Shown here: one piece after another, positions 36,631 through 47,792 of the stretch
Position numbering within the stretch: the first letter of the stretch is position 1
Layout of the letters: each line of letters opens with the position of its first letter
Source: Omphiscola glabra
Taxonomy: Eukaryota; Mollusca; Gastropoda; Lymnaeidae
Length of the DNA: 64,000 bases
NCBI GenBank assembly: GCA_964017045.1
Contig: OZ024808.1
Coordinates: forward strand, 14,996,284-15,060,283
Direction: 5' to 3'
The notes under the pieces: model-generated
What the model saw: only the letters and a program-made list of their open reading frames with translations
Databases searched by the model: none
Told to the model about the DNA's origin: nothing
Made by a program: the position numbers and the translations under genes

Positions 36631-36815
36631 TTTCGAAATAAATATAATTTGAATGAAAAAAAAAAGTATGTGGCTGTCTGGATCGGATTAATATAATCAT
36701 TTATCTCGGTAACTGGACCGTTTGCATTCATACAGAGCCTGAACGAGGTCCGTGGAAATATCGGTGAACTAGCTCTGGTTGATCTGATTTCAACAGCTGC
36801 TGTACATGTTTTGAT

Positions 36816-36957
36816 GTGACTGCTACGTACTGTTATCAGTATGGAGAAATTAATCTCTTAGTTAAGTGTATGGATCGTTCTAAAACAGTACACAGCGAAA
36901 GACGATATACCAAAATGATGAATACAATGACAAAGAATACACTACTCAAAACTGGGG
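36816..36957. repeat. Dispersed repeat family X, partial copy
   Basis: TACGTACTGTTATCAGTATG (36825-36844) matches the start of the copy at 59583, and ACAATGACAAAGAATACAC (36926-36944) matches later parts of the same family (ACAATGATGACAAAGAATCT near 59657). It directly abuts the LINE fragment. Confidence 0.55.
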
Positions 36958-37554
36958 CTAATTCTGGTTCTGGTTCTGGTTCTGGTTCTGCATCCATATA
37001 CTGGCATATGTGCAACGGTTGGGGAAGCGATGTTGCCAATCTAACGGGCCCCTAGCAGATGCCAGGGCGGCCTTGAAGCTTTCGATCGTTGTCGAGTTCA
37101 CGGCGGTATTGTCCAGGTTGTTCCAAGCAAGTATCGTGCGTGGAAAGAATGACTGCTTATGTTGCACTGTGTTACTCCGAGGCACAGTGAAGCATTTGTT
37201 ATTGTTTCGGGTGTAATTTCTCATGGGGTTGTCAGATGTTAAGTCAGTGTTAAGTGACTGTTTGGCTCTAATTAATCGGCCTGGCTTCTGTGGGGTCAGA
37301 TAATTGTTTGCTGGGATGGCCGGAATTAGCCCCATGGCCATTTTATATAAGAATGTTAGGCGGATCTTTTCTCTTCTGTCCTTGAGAGTGGGGATGTCAA
37401 ATCTGTTTAAAAGGCCAGTGACGTAGCCAGGCGTGGTGGTTTTATAGTCACGTGCTATGAAGCGCATTGCGTTACGTTGGATTCGCTCCAATTTGTCCAC
37501 GTCTTGCTTGAGGTATGGGTCCCAGATGATTGCACCATATTCTAGTATTACGTT
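36958..37554 (-). mobile_element. CR1/Jockey-type LINE, 3'-end fragment with intact frame
   Basis: The minus strand stays open for almost 200 codons from about 37554. It reads VILEYGAIIWDPYLKQDVDK, then LERIQRNAMRFIARDY, TFLYKMAMGLIPA and SFFPRTILAWNNLD. These blocks are the post-catalytic C-terminal region common to CR1-, L2- and Jockey-like reverse transcriptases. The catalytic domain is missing (5' truncation at a stop near 37555). The frame runs into a hexanucleotide (CAGAAC)n tail at 36962-36991, which gives a run of Gln-Asn. The lack of internal stops over about 590 bp suggests a fairly recent insertion. The tail lies next to a partial copy of dispersed repeat X, with another copy of X beyond its 5' end. 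Confidence 0.82.
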
Positions 37555-37599
37555 TTATTATTCTAATTATAATGAATCACAAATTCAAAAGAAATGTAA

Positions 37600-37905
37600 T
37601 TGAAACTATTGACTTACGGTATACTGTTTGGCTTGTACCGGTATAGTGTTGAAAAAAAAACACAATGTGCAAAAAAAAAAGGGTACAATGATGAAAAGGA
37701 ATCTACACACACACACAGTAAGCAAAGCCCTGTCTCGTAGCAAAAAAGAACACAAGCTCCGAGTATCTCGTGGTAAATGATCAGCCCCTTTATTCAATCT
37801 ATCGGCCTTATATAGTCGGTTTCTTTAGATGATTCCAGAAACCGAAGACGCATTGTAATTGCTTCAGGTAGAGTCGGGTAGAGTTCATTCACCGGGGGGG
37901 GGGGG
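37600..37905 (-). repeat. Dispersed repeat family X, copy 2 (possible LTR)
   Basis: Shares with 59583-59960, in order: TTGGCTTGTACCGGTA, GTACAATGATGA, GAATCTACACACACAC, ATCTCGTG, a TATAGTC word and GAGTTCATTCAC followed by G. Read on the minus strand it has ACTATATAAGGCC (about 37807-37818) and, some 15-20 bp later, AATAAA (37789-37794). This could be a promoter plus polyadenylation signal of a solo LTR, but no clear target duplication was found. A G run of 22 follows at 37897-37915. Confidence 0.5.
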
Positions 37906-38956
37906 GGGGGGGGGGTAAAGAATGAAGGAAACATAAGTCTACATAACAATGATATTATTATAGACCAAGTGACCCCCCCCCCAAAACGAGATAAGTGTTT
38001 AAACGCTTGAAATAACCTTTCAATTCCCTATGGCCCATCAATCGGCCAAGCATCGTGATCAAAGACGGCGCTCACTATGTTTTAATCTGTCACGTCACGA
38101 CAGGACAGTCACCTTTGACCTCATCGTTTGACCCCACTGCTATATTATATATTAGTCCGTACTCACTTTTGAAAAGACCGCCCAGCTGGACATTTACTCC
38201 TATTTTTAATTTGGTTTTTTTTTGGCTCAAAAGTTCAATAATGATATTTAGTGTTTTGGGTCAGGGGCGTCACAGGCAAAAGTGGAGCTCGCGGAAATAA
38301 ATGAATTTCGTCACATCCCTGAAAAACTTATTTATTTATACACATATTTTGCATGAAAATGGCGTTTTTGGTGCCACTCATATTGGCATCCGAGGCCCCA
38401 CCCCCCTTGTTTCCCAATAGCACATCACTGGCTGGGGTCGCTAACATGAATTCATCTCCGTCTAGGAATAAGAAATGTCTCAACTCTTGACAAACGCTCC
38501 AAACATTCAAATCACCCAGTCGTAGGAAGCCACCTATTACAAATACGTGACCAAAAGAAGAAAAAATTGGCCCAAAAACAGATATCACGAAATGAGTTTC
38601 TCCGACATACATATTTAAAAAAAAAAAAAAAAAGAGAGTGAAAAGCACCGCCAAACGAGCCAAGATCAAGAGTTGAGTTGGACGCAAATGAAATTTGGTG
38701 TCTTGGGACGCGTCACGCCTGATCTTTGGCGGGGAAGAGCGCCGGGCCTTTTTTTTCGCCGCATTACCGCCAAATAACTCTGGGGGCTATTTGAGTTCTA
38801 GACTCGCCGGGTAATGCGCTCATCTCCTATGCAAGAACATGGCCAGGAAACGAAGGTCAATGGAAATTACCATGACGTTGAAGAAAAAAAAATAACAAAG
38901 TGGGCCACCGAAAGGTGTTATTTTGTGTGTGTTTGGGTTTAACATGGTTGTGGCAG
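37906..38956. other. Non-coding stretch; possible MITE remnant 38250-38440
   Basis: GGGGCGTCACAGG near 38264 and GGTGCCACTC...CACTGGCTGGGGTCG at 38370-38437 recall the GGCGTAG MITE family, but the match is weak. A 119-codon minus frame (38328-38687) has no recognisable domain. Confidence 0.35.
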
Positions 38957-39745
38957 TCAGATGTACAGGTTCATGACTAGCTGCGACGGTCAGATGTACA
39001 GGGTCACGACTTGCTGCGACGGTCAGATGTACAGGGTCACGACTAGCTGCGACGGTCAGATGTACAGGGTCACGACTAGTTGCGACGGTCAGATGTACAG
39101 GGTCACGATTAGCTGCGACGGTCAGATGTACAGGGTCACCACTAGCTGCGACGGTCAGATGTACAGGGTCACGACTAGCTGCGACGGTCAGATGTACAGG
39201 GTCACGACTAGCTGCGACGGTCAGATGTACAGGGTCACGACTAGCTGCGACGGTCAGATGTACAGGGTCACGATTAGCTGCGACGGTCAGATGTACAGGG
39301 TCACGACTAGCTGCGACGGTCAGATGTACAGGGTCACGACTAGCTGCGATGGTCAGATGTACAGGGTCACGACTAGCTGCGACGGTCAGATGTACAGGGT
39401 CACGACTAGCTGCGACGGCCAGATGTACAGGGTCACGACTAGCTGCGACGGTCAGATGTACAGGGTCACGACTAGCTGCGACGGTCAGATGTACAGGGTC
39501 ACTACTAGCTGCGAAGGTCAGATGTACAGGGTCACGACTAGCTGCGACGGTCAGATGTACGGGGTCACGACTAGCTGCGACGGTCAGATGTACAGGGTCA
39601 CGACTAGTTGCGACGGTCAGATGTACAGGGTCACGACTAGTTGCGACGGTCAGATGTACAGGGTCACGACTAGCTGCGACGGTCAGATGTACAGGGTCAC
39701 GACTAGCTGCGACGGTCAGATGTACAGGGTCACGACTAGTTGGGT
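38957..39745. repeat. Minisatellite, 33 bp x about 24
   Basis: The unit contains GACGGTCAGATGTACAGGGT followed by CACGACTAGCTGC. Eleven codons per unit keep a 274-codon plus frame open (38961-39785, repeat of the form MYRVTTSCDGQ). The non-repeat ends are only a few codons long, so I do not call it a gene. Variant units (CACGATTAGC) recur 165 bp apart (about 39104 and 39269). Confidence 0.95.
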
Positions 39746-40594
39746 CTTGGAACTAAAGGATTTCGGTCGGACTTTGAATTGTTGATATATCATTGATGAT
39801 GGAGTCTAAAAAAACAACAACAGAATTTTACTGGAATGAGGACTCGTGCCCACCCCCACCCCCACCGCCCAAAAGCACGCCACTGACTGTCGGTATAGCT
39901 GTTAAATTGTTAATGAGCCAGAAGTTGGGCGCCTTACAACAGGCTTAAATTTAAATCGCAGGAACTGAACTTGGACCATCCGGTCGTGTCGAGGAATAAT
40001 GCATTATGTAAAAACAGAAAAGAGATTAAAATTGAATTAATTTTTTTTTATACATAGTCTACATGAGCACAATAATTGTGTAAAGAATTATTTTTTTTTA
40101 AAATGTTAATTCCCCCCCCCCACCCCCCCCCCACCCCAATTCAACGACGCCCGTTTTTACAACAGCAACCAAAAAAGCCACCTAATGTGCACATGTTGAC
40201 TTGCAAATTTGGCTTGAAGACGCGACAGCGTCCTGGCATAAATAACATTTGTGCAGCAGCTGGAGGTCAGGTTGACGTTCATTTTGGCCGGCTATGCCAG
40301 AGACTGATTGGCTGTTTGAACAAGATTTATTGGCTATAGCAGGTAGGGTGTCCCTTCCGCTGAGAAAAAAATGGCGTCTTTTAAAAAAATGGCGGTCTGA
40401 GGCTTTTTATTATTTTTTTTTTTTTTAAAAACATTAACTCGCGACATCTGATGTGATTGACTTTTGATGACGTGTGATTTTGGGGGATCAGACGAGAGGA
40501 AACGAGATGTCGTCTGGGTAGACTGAAGAGTTCGCCTACTGCAAAAGCTTATTATCGTCTATTTTCTAAAAATGAGTTTTTGAAACGAAGTGAA
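39746..40594. other. Non-coding stretch, C runs
   Basis: C-rich runs at 39850-39870 and 40112-40136. AAAGCACGCCACTGAC at about 39872 may be a truncated GGCGTAG-type MITE end. No gene is supported. Confidence 0.4.
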
Positions 40595-40752
40595 AGCTTG
40601 CTGCATATGTATTTCTGTCAATGTAGGAACGTGCACTCTTCATCACAGTCCCCTGTGAGAGTTCCCAGTGTGGATGGACGCAGAAATAATGGAACAGTTT
40701 GCCTCAATCTTTGAATGAAATTACGAATGACAACAAAAAAAATCATATAAGA
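40595..40752 (+). mobile_element. CR1/L2-type LINE tail, left part (split by hAT)
   Basis: GTTCCCAGTGTGGATGGACG and TGGAACAGTTTGCCTCAATC match the LINE fragment at 59985-60482 (TTCCCAGTGTGGATGAACAC, TGGAATAGTTTACCTCCATC). Sequence similarity continues across the inserted hAT into 41537-41645. Confidence 0.75.
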
Positions 40753-41536
40753 CAGGGGTGCCAAACTCAATCGCTCGGCGGGCCAAAACTCAAATCACAT
40801 GTAAGGTAGCTGGTCGAAAATTAATCTTTTTTTTAAAAAAATATTTATTTAAGTTTTAATAATTAAAAATCATTGACGTACCCATTTTCGTTCTTGTGTC
40901 AATTTGTCAGAGCTGCGTGTTTGGCCCATTTTCTTGGCTACAAAAACAAGTAAGTTCGTTAATGTTGGGAGTAACGTTCTGTGTCATTTTGTTTCTCTTG
41001 ATGGACTGCAAGTGTTCACCAGTGAGACGACTCCTGTGTGATGTTCCGTGTCACTGAGATTCTCATGATGGACTGCAAGTGTTCACCAGTGAGACGACTC
41101 CTGTGTGATGTTTTGTTAATATGTGCTACCCAACATGCTCAGGGTTCGAGCCGCATGTACATGTAGACGAGGCTGGGGTATCTCTTCAGGAATGAAACGA
41201 GTGAACTGTGCAGGCCCAACTGTGTCGTACTTTGCCTTTAGTGTCCCATTACACTGCAGCTCTAATAGCTCCATCTGAAAATTTGCAGGTTCATTTTCCA
41301 CGTCTATGACAAATGGGTTACGAAACAGCTCGAAATTACATTTATGTGCTTCAAAGTCACTGAAGCGCCGTGCGAACTCAGCGCGAAAGTAGGCTAAGTT
41401 TTTCAGCAAAGTGTGCATCGGGAAACACCATAGCGTTGACTTGGATATAGTTGTACGCCGATCAAGACCTCGCGGGTCTGATATAATTATTCGGCGTGCC
41501 GGATGTGGCCCGCGGGCCTTGAGTTTGACACATGTG
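40753..41536 (-). mobile_element. hAT element with transposase C-terminal fragment (784 bp)
   Basis: Ends are inverted: CAGGGGTGCCAAACTCAA at left, TTGAGTTTGACACATGTG at right. Flanking 8-mers ATATAAGA (40745-40752) and ATTCAAGA (41537-41544) match at 6 of 8. On the minus strand, 41445-41116 encodes about 100 residues with RFSDFEAHKCNFELFRNPF, LLELQCNGTLKAKYD and ARTLSMLGSTY. This is the region before and into the hAT C-terminal dimerisation domain of the transposase family domesticated in vertebrate ZBED5/GTF2IRD2-type genes. A stop follows. The next conserved block (SRLTGEHLQSI) is present twice, at about 41067-41110 and 41000-41043, by a 67-bp internal duplication, then TPNINEL. The N-terminal BED finger and most of the catalytic core are absent, so this is an inactive deletion derivative. 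Confidence 0.85.
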
Positions 41537-41645
41537 ATTCAAGAGTAACTTAAAGACATTGTTATTTAAGTAGATCTTGTGACATCAGAGCGCTGTGAGC
41601 ATGCTAAAAATAGCACGGAGACAAACGCTATTCAAGTAATCAATC
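41537..41645 (+). mobile_element. CR1/L2-type LINE tail, right part
   Basis: ACTTAAAGACATTGTTATTT, GAGCATGCTAAA and CAATCAATCAG-type tail words align with the end of the LINE at 60360-60480 (ATTTAAAGACTTATTTG, GAGCATGCTAAAGTAGCATG, GATCAATCAATCG), completing the copy interrupted by the hAT. Confidence 0.75.
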
Positions 41646-41846
41646 AGCAATCGTCATCACCAGCGAGCCGTCACTGTATCCGTTCTGGTCCTTATCGTTT
41701 GCCCCCCCCCCCCACTTTTTTTACAGCTACGGGTCATATCTTGACATGCTCCAGTGCTATAAGTCTCCGTTGTTCTTTTTTTAAAATCGGTTTATAGATT
41801 ATATATACATTCGCAACAATAGCGCGTACGAACTGCTTTTGTAATG

Positions 41847-42592
41847 GTTTACCATCTGTTTCTTTAAAGTTAAATACCATCTGTTTCATTAAAGTTAAAT
41901 ACCATCTGTTTCATTAAAGTTAAATACCATCTGTTTCATTAAAGTTAAATACCATCTGTTTCATTAAAGTTAAATACCATCTGTTTCATTAAAGTTAAGT
42001 AACATCTGTTTCTTTAAAGTTAAGTACCATCTGTTTCTTTAAAGTTAAATACCATCTGTTTCATTAAAGTTAAGTACCATCTGTTTCTTTAAAGTTAAAT
42101 ACCATCTGTTTCATTAAAGTTAAGTACCATCTGTTTCTTTAAAGTTAAATACCATCTGTTTCATTAAAGTTAAGTACCATCTGTTTCTTTAAAGTTAAAT
42201 ACCATCTGTTTCATTAAAGTTAAGTACCATCTGTTTCTCTAAAGTTAAATACCATCTGTTTCTTTAAAGTTAAATACCATCTGTTTCATTAAAGTTAAAT
42301 ACCATCTGTTTCATTAAAGTTAAGTACCATATGTTTCTTTAAAGTTAAATACCATCTGTTTCATTAAAGTTAAGTACCATCTGTTTCTTTAAAGTTAAAT
42401 ATCATCTGTTTCATTAAAGTTAAATACCATCTGTTTCATTAAAGTTAAGTACCATCGGTTTCATTAAAGTTAAATACCATCTGTTTCATTAAAGTTAAGT
42501 ACCATCTGTTTCTTTAAAGTTAAGTACCATCTGTTTCTTTAAAGTCAAATACCATCTGTTTCTTTAAAGTCAAATACCATCTGTTTCATTAA
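41847..42592. repeat. Minisatellite, 25 bp x about 30
   Basis: The unit contains ACCATCTGTTTCATTAAAGT followed by TAAAT. In 42000-42240 the CATT...AAGT and CTTT...AAAT variants alternate, a 50-bp dimer repeat. The core ACCATCTGT(T/C)TCT(T/A)TA resembles the 16-bp unit at 34291-34805. Confidence 0.95.
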
Positions 42593-44540
42593 CAGACCAC
42601 CTTCTGCTGCTTTTACGACAATAGTGCTGGCGCTAACTGATGGCCAGTAATGCATGTATTGAATAAATCAACGTTTTGGTCTTGCACCACTGCGTGTACC
42701 TGACAAAATGCTCAATTTACCTGAACATGAAATAAAGATATTTGTCTCGTTGCTTGTAGTTTAAGTCTGTTGCCTATTTATAACACAATCAAAAAAAAAA
42801 AAAAATGTAAAAATTTTTCAATTTATAAATTTAAAAGGGAATCACGCTTCACTGAAATTTTTAACTTCGGCCCATTAAATGGCATACACAATGTCAATAT
42901 TCAGGACAGACATTTTGACCACACAAAAAATTAATTAATTTGTGACAACGATTTCCAGGGTAATGAAAGTGATTAAATGTTAACCTGAACATTTTCTTTC
43001 GAAACCACCCAGCCCCCCCCCCCCAACCCCCCTCCCCTCCCAGTGTAGACCGCAGTGCAAACATGCGCAATCATCTCTCACAATACGTGTCTCAATTAAC
43101 TAATGGCGCAGGACCGTCTGGTCTTCAGCTGGTCAGCAGAAATAACTCGTTAGCGATGCGTGTGTAAATATTACTCCATGATGATGTGGGGGGGGGGGGA
43201 GAAAACACGCCTGTCTGGGGGTCATGCACTCGGGGTTACCGCATCACGGCTTGGATTTAGATCAGTGGGTCTCAAACACGAATGAGAATTTCATTGGCAA
43301 TTATGAGTCCTATTGGACAAGGTGTACAAGCTCATGTTTTAGAACCTCTGACACAAAATGATAGATTTTTCAGCTCCCGGTGTTTGGCACGAATGTGTGG
43401 TTGTGTGGAGCCATGACGTGTGGGTAGTCATGAGGCATTCAGTGAGACTACAAGTAACTCATATCGGGAGACAGAAAGGAAAGGAAAAAAACCAACAAGC
43501 GAAACGCGTTTGAGAGTATATGATGGCGTCACGTGGGCTCCGTGACGTATTTATCTCAGGTCAGCGGAGAACTCTTGGGAGCTTCTCCTCGATTCTAGAC
43601 GCCATGATTCAGCGCTGATTTTATCGACACCTGGGTAATGTCAACATAATAAAATTTTCGTTTTAAAAAAAAAAAAAAAAGTAAAAACGTATTCTTGTCT
43701 TCGGCCAAATTCTTGTTTGAAATGGAGAAAACAATTGTTAAAAATAAAGCGATCAATTCAAACTAACTTTTTAAAGAAAAGTCAACATGATGCAATTATT
43801 TTCGCTTTGGGGATATTTCCCCCTCATTTGACGCTGTCCGTCACAGGAAGTGTCAAAATTCGAGCAGCCCGCTGTTGCATCCAAGAACCACGTGTTGAGA
43901 AAAGCGCAGTGTGCAAATCATTCCACAATTAGCGCACTCAATATGTGGAGCACAGAGACAAAGTATTACACTCTCGCTCATTAATTTGTATGTGTGGCAA
44001 TGTCCAATGTTAATGATAGGATTTACCCGAGGCGCGAAGATATCGTTGACACTACTGATTGGATATCGATCGGGGATCAGATGAGGGTAAAAACAGTCAA
44101 CTTAAAACTGAATAAACAAGACGACCGTCAGATGAATCGGACCATTGACAACACTGTAAAGTAAATCGTCCGGCGATATGTGGGTGAACTCCCTTGTTTA
44201 CTCATTAGAGGATCGTGTACATATAAAAAAAAATTATTTTAAACGCTTGCGAGGTTGTTTATTTTTTTAAAAGGTTTATAACAAAACAGCAACTCGTGAT
44301 TTACAATAAATTGAGCACTCCATTCGTGTGCTAATGAGTGATATCTAGCAAACTGTATACATGTATAGCATCCTCATGTTTGTTATAAAGATAGTATTGT
44401 CCAAATACCTCGCGATGATGTATCGGATGAAAGATGATTTTTAAAAAAAAATTTACATCTCTATTTTTATGTTAAGATGGGACTTGTTGGGGGTGGGGGT
44501 GGGTTGGGTAAAAAAGGGGGATGGGGGGGGGGGTAAAGTC
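42593..44540. other. Non-coding stretch, nothing recognised
   Basis: AT-rich with a C run near 43013-43024, a G run near 43189-43199 and poly-A at 43666-43680. The frame at 43717-43932 has no recognisable domain. At 43530-43555 GGCGTCACGTGGGCTCCGTG and ACGTAT form a loose palindrome. No gene is supported. Confidence 0.4.
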
Positions 44541-44690
44541 GTTTAGTGTTTTTTAGAATTTTGATTTCGGAATTAAATTCCTAGAAGCGCAAAATGAGCC
44601 TGATGCCCCTCCCCACACCCTTTTTCGCCCCGCCACCCCCCCCCCCCTTTTTATACCATTTTCGTCCCTAAATAACTAAAGTGAACTAGA
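44541..44690 (-). repeat. Dispersed repeat family Y, copy 1 (minus)
   Basis: The reverse complement shares TTAGTTATTTAGGGACGAAA, a G-rich core, GGCGCTTCT-like and CCGAAAT(C/A)AAAATTCTAA with 46425-46545. The conserved flanks around a variable G run suggest a small transposon. It explains the shared SYLGTKM peptide in unrelated frames at both places. Confidence 0.7.
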
Positions 44691-45010
44691 AGAATTACAC
44701 GGCTCGCTACATCGGTATTTCCTGTAATCATGGACTCCACCAAGATTGTGAAATCAGGCGTCAGGGATGTGAGGTGGTGAGAGATGATCGTCTGACGATT
44801 CAACGAAGCTACAGAGCCCAACAGGAGAGTTGCCTCGCTTTGATTTGATGATGGGGGTGATAACGATGTGGCGATGATGGCTGTAGAAGCCAAAAGTGGT
44901 GCTGTAGAGATTATGGATAAGGTTGGTCCATGGGGGTTATCCGCCTTCATCTTCTCTGTATTTCGTTTTTATTTTCGGTCTTACCGTTTCAAATATGATA
45001 TATGTCAGGC
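44691..45010. other. Non-coding stretch with a Ser/Thr-rich minus frame
   Basis: The frame 44651-44950 (99 codons, minus) is Ser/Thr/Leu-rich and its end lies inside dispersed repeat Y. I see no domain and do not call a gene. Confidence 0.35.
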
Positions 45011-45182
45011 ATTGGCGTAGGATGGGAAGTAGAGGGGACGGCACACCCCAGGGTTGCACTATAAAAAAATTTATATGAGGGTGGCATTTTCGGAACACTG
45101 TAATGTTGTTGTTTTTTTCTTGAAAAGGGGGCGCCGAAATTCTTTGCTCGCTCCGGTTGGCACTAACCCTTGCTACGCCACT
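45011..45182 (+). mobile_element. GGCGTAG-type MITE, copy 2 (about 170 bp)
   Basis: ATTGGCGTAGGATGGGAAGT at left and CCCTTGCTACGCCACTT at right form short inverted ends. The interior GGGTGGCATTTTCGG and GCTCGCTCCGGTTGGCACTA parallels the copy at 50405. Confidence 0.7.
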
Positions 45183-45369
45183 TATTTATGACTTAAAACA
45201 TGATTTAATGATGTAGTAAAAGAAACTCATAAGTTTTGGTGACCTGTAGTCATATGCGGGTCATCCTATCTATCTATTATCGGTTCTTTCTAAATTTCAT
45301 AGTTTCAGATGTGTATAATATACCACAAAAGGCACGGTATGTATATAAAGGCACTGAAGTTGGTCTGTG

Positions 45370-45665
45370 CAGGAACTTATGACAGGTCTACACAGACAGG
45401 GATGGTAGGTCTGTACAGGCAGCGATGGTAGGTCCAATCAGGCACTGTTGGTAGGTCTATACAGGCAGCGATGGTAGGTCTATACAGGCACTGATGGTAG
45501 CCCCATATAGGCAATGACGGTAGGTCTATGCAGGCAGTGACGGTAGGTCTGGACAAACAGTGATGGTAGGTCTACACAGGCAGTGATGGTTGGTCTACCC
45601 AGGCCGTGATGGTAGGTCTACACAGGCTGTGATGGTAGGTCTAGACAGGCAGTGATGGTAGGTAT
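45370..45665. repeat. Minisatellite, about 23-24 bp x 13
   Basis: The unit contains GATGGTAGGTCTACACAGGC followed by AGT, with TATACAGG and GCACTG variants. Confidence 0.92.
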
Positions 45666-46178
45666 ATGTTATGTACAGCCGAGGATTTCTGAATAATTGA
45701 AAAACCGGACAACACGACCGCCATTTTACCGGATATGACGAAAATATAAGACTGCCATTTTTCTTTTTTTTCTTCACAAAATCTTTTCAAAGTTTTGATA
45801 AATGTATCAATCTCCCCCGAAAATCCCCTCTCATTTCTGCTGGACCCAGCCCCCTGGCATAAATCGAATCAATATTGCTAATATAAGATACACTCGGTAT
45901 CTGACTGTTTGATCACGGCGCCCCTCCCCCCCCACCTCCACCACCACCACCACACCACCATGGTTATTTCTCTACAAGATCCACCGCTGGCTAAGAAAGG
46001 TAGACGTGGAGCTGGTTAATGAGGCTGCCCGTGGTGTTAGGTGAGAGTAATGTCTCACAGAGACCGAAGGAACCCAAGCTTCAATGATGGGGTTATCTGA
46101 CGGGACCCGCACATCAAAGACGTGGCGGAAATTGTCGGTTGAAAAACATGGCGTTAGTTGGATGGTATGATGGGAAAC

Positions 46179-46180
<2 letters not shown>
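45666..46180. other. Non-coding stretch, nothing recognised
   Basis: CCACCACCA-rich patch at 45930-45960. No gene is supported. Confidence 0.4.

Positions 46181-46242
<62 letters not shown>
46181..46242. repeat. (AT)n microsatellite
   Basis: About 31 AT dinucleotides. Confidence 0.97.
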
Positions 46243-46244
<2 letters not shown>

Positions 46245-46424
46245 TCCATATATAGTTAAATTTCTGTTGTTAGGTCTGGCCTGGGTATATCAAAAATCAA
46301 AACATATTTATTCCTATCTCCGCCTTGCGTTTAATCACTATATATCAGTGTTTACTTTCGTTGCAACGATGCGTCCATACGTACAGGAAATATCAATGTA
46401 GCCAGGCGTGCAATATCCCCTTTG

Positions 46425-46545
46425 TTAACCTTAGTTATTTAGGGACGAAAATGGGGGGGGGGTGGGGGGGGATGAGAGGGGGGGTTCCATCAGAGTCTTT
46501 TGGCGCTTCTGGAAAATTAAGTCCGAAATAAAAATTCTAATTTAC
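46425..46545 (+). repeat. Dispersed repeat family Y, copy 2 (plus)
   Basis: CTTAGTTATTTAGGGACGAA, a G-rich core, then GGCGCTTCTGGAAAATTAAG and CCGAAATAAAAATTCTAA. See the minus-strand partner at 44541-44690. Confidence 0.7.
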
Positions 46546-46718
46546 ACAAATTTTAACCCCCCCCCCCCCCCCCCAAAAAAAAAGTCTCACAACTTAGAAC
46601 ATTGGTGATTTTTGTGTGTATTATTATTATTTTGTGTTGTTGCTCTGTTCTACAATGCTTTTAGCACAAAAACTAATTTTTGTCTGAAACAATCTGAAGT
46701 AATCAGAAGAAATGCACC

Positions 46719-46844
46719 CGATCTGAAAACACATATACCATACAGTTATGAAGGAGCAACGAAAATAATTTTGTGGTTGGGGGTCGCCACAACATGAGAA
46801 AATATATTAATGGGTCGCGGCATTAGAAGGGTTGAGAACCACTG
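46719..46844 (+). mobile_element. SPIN-like hAT MITE, right part only
   Basis: ATCTGAAAACACATATACC, GAGCAACGAAAATAATTTTG, GGGGGTCGCCACAACATGAG and GGTTGAGAACCACTG are present in SPIN order. The first third of the element (the GGTTCTCAACC end and CGAACGACCC) is missing. Confidence 0.85.
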
Positions 46845-46969
46845 GTATAGACGAAGACGCTTTGTACCAACTGTCCATTTTCCACTAGAGCGAGAGTTCT
46901 TTAACTGTCAGATATCACAATAGGCACTGAAGAAAACTTACGTGATGAGATTAACAGTTCCGTATGCGT

Positions 46970-47190
46970 CACTTACCACTGCAGGTATCTTATATTGTCA
47001 CACCCAAGGTCACTGCTACTACATGTTACTAATGAAATCACATCAAAGGTCACACATGTCATCTGTCACTACGGGTAACTTATATGTAATCACACCAAAG
47101 GTCACATATGCTAGTTGTCACTGCGGGTAACTTATGAAATCACACCAAAGGGCACAAATTATCAGTTGTCACTGCATATCTCAAGTGCAA
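46970..47190. repeat. Degenerate repeat, about 50 bp x 4
   Basis: Copies contain GTCACTGCGGGTAACTTATG followed by an ATCACACCAAAGGTCACA-like word. Confidence 0.75.
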
Positions 47191-47790
47191 ATGTTATTTT
47201 ACAAACGCCATTTTTTTTTATCTTCGGTACAAATCGATTTCGGCTCAAAGCGCGTAATACACTGCCACCAGCACCCCAGAACCCCGCCCCCTTCTTAACA
47301 ACCTCATTTTCTTGTCACAAATTCAACCCTCCTCCTTTCCCCACCCCTTCCTTTTCCCACCAATCTTTTTTTCTGTTTTCATCCGTGGCTTTCAAGACAA
47401 CAATTATAGTTTTTAAAAAGACAACATGTCCGTTAAATTGTGGGCGGCCATTATCACGTGAGACGGACAAGCGCGTTAGCAACAACGTTTTCAAAGAAAA
47501 AAATCTGGCCACACGCCTTATTGTGATGACTTCCTGTCGGGGGGATTGGGGGTGGGGGGGGGGTGGGGTAGGGTGGACAACACAAGTGCGTCCCTTGAAG
47601 AAATCTTTAAAAAAAAATTATTATTTTTAAAAAAATTGCCTAATGAATTTGTATTACTTGAGGGCTTCTAAATGTGACCTTTTACTTCGGTTGTTGAGGT
47701 CATCATATTACTTGCTGGGGATCAACATTACGACTATGGAGGCACAGTGTCTTAAAAGTGTGATTTGCATATGGTTAATGTAATTGACTA
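47191..47790. other. Non-coding stretch, nothing recognised
   Basis: The 171-codon plus frame (47115-47630) crosses the repeat above and a G-rich tract. No domain seen. Confidence 0.4.
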
Positions 47791-47792
47791 GA

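Noticed and set aside
38961..39785. 274-residue repeat protein (MYRVTTSCDGQ-type)
   Set aside because: The whole frame is a 33-bp minisatellite with only a few non-repeat codons at its ends.
44651..44950. Ser/Thr-rich protein exon
   Set aside because: Its C-terminal SYLGTKM part lies in a dispersed repeat also found at 46425-46545. No domain or splice signals convincingly bound it.
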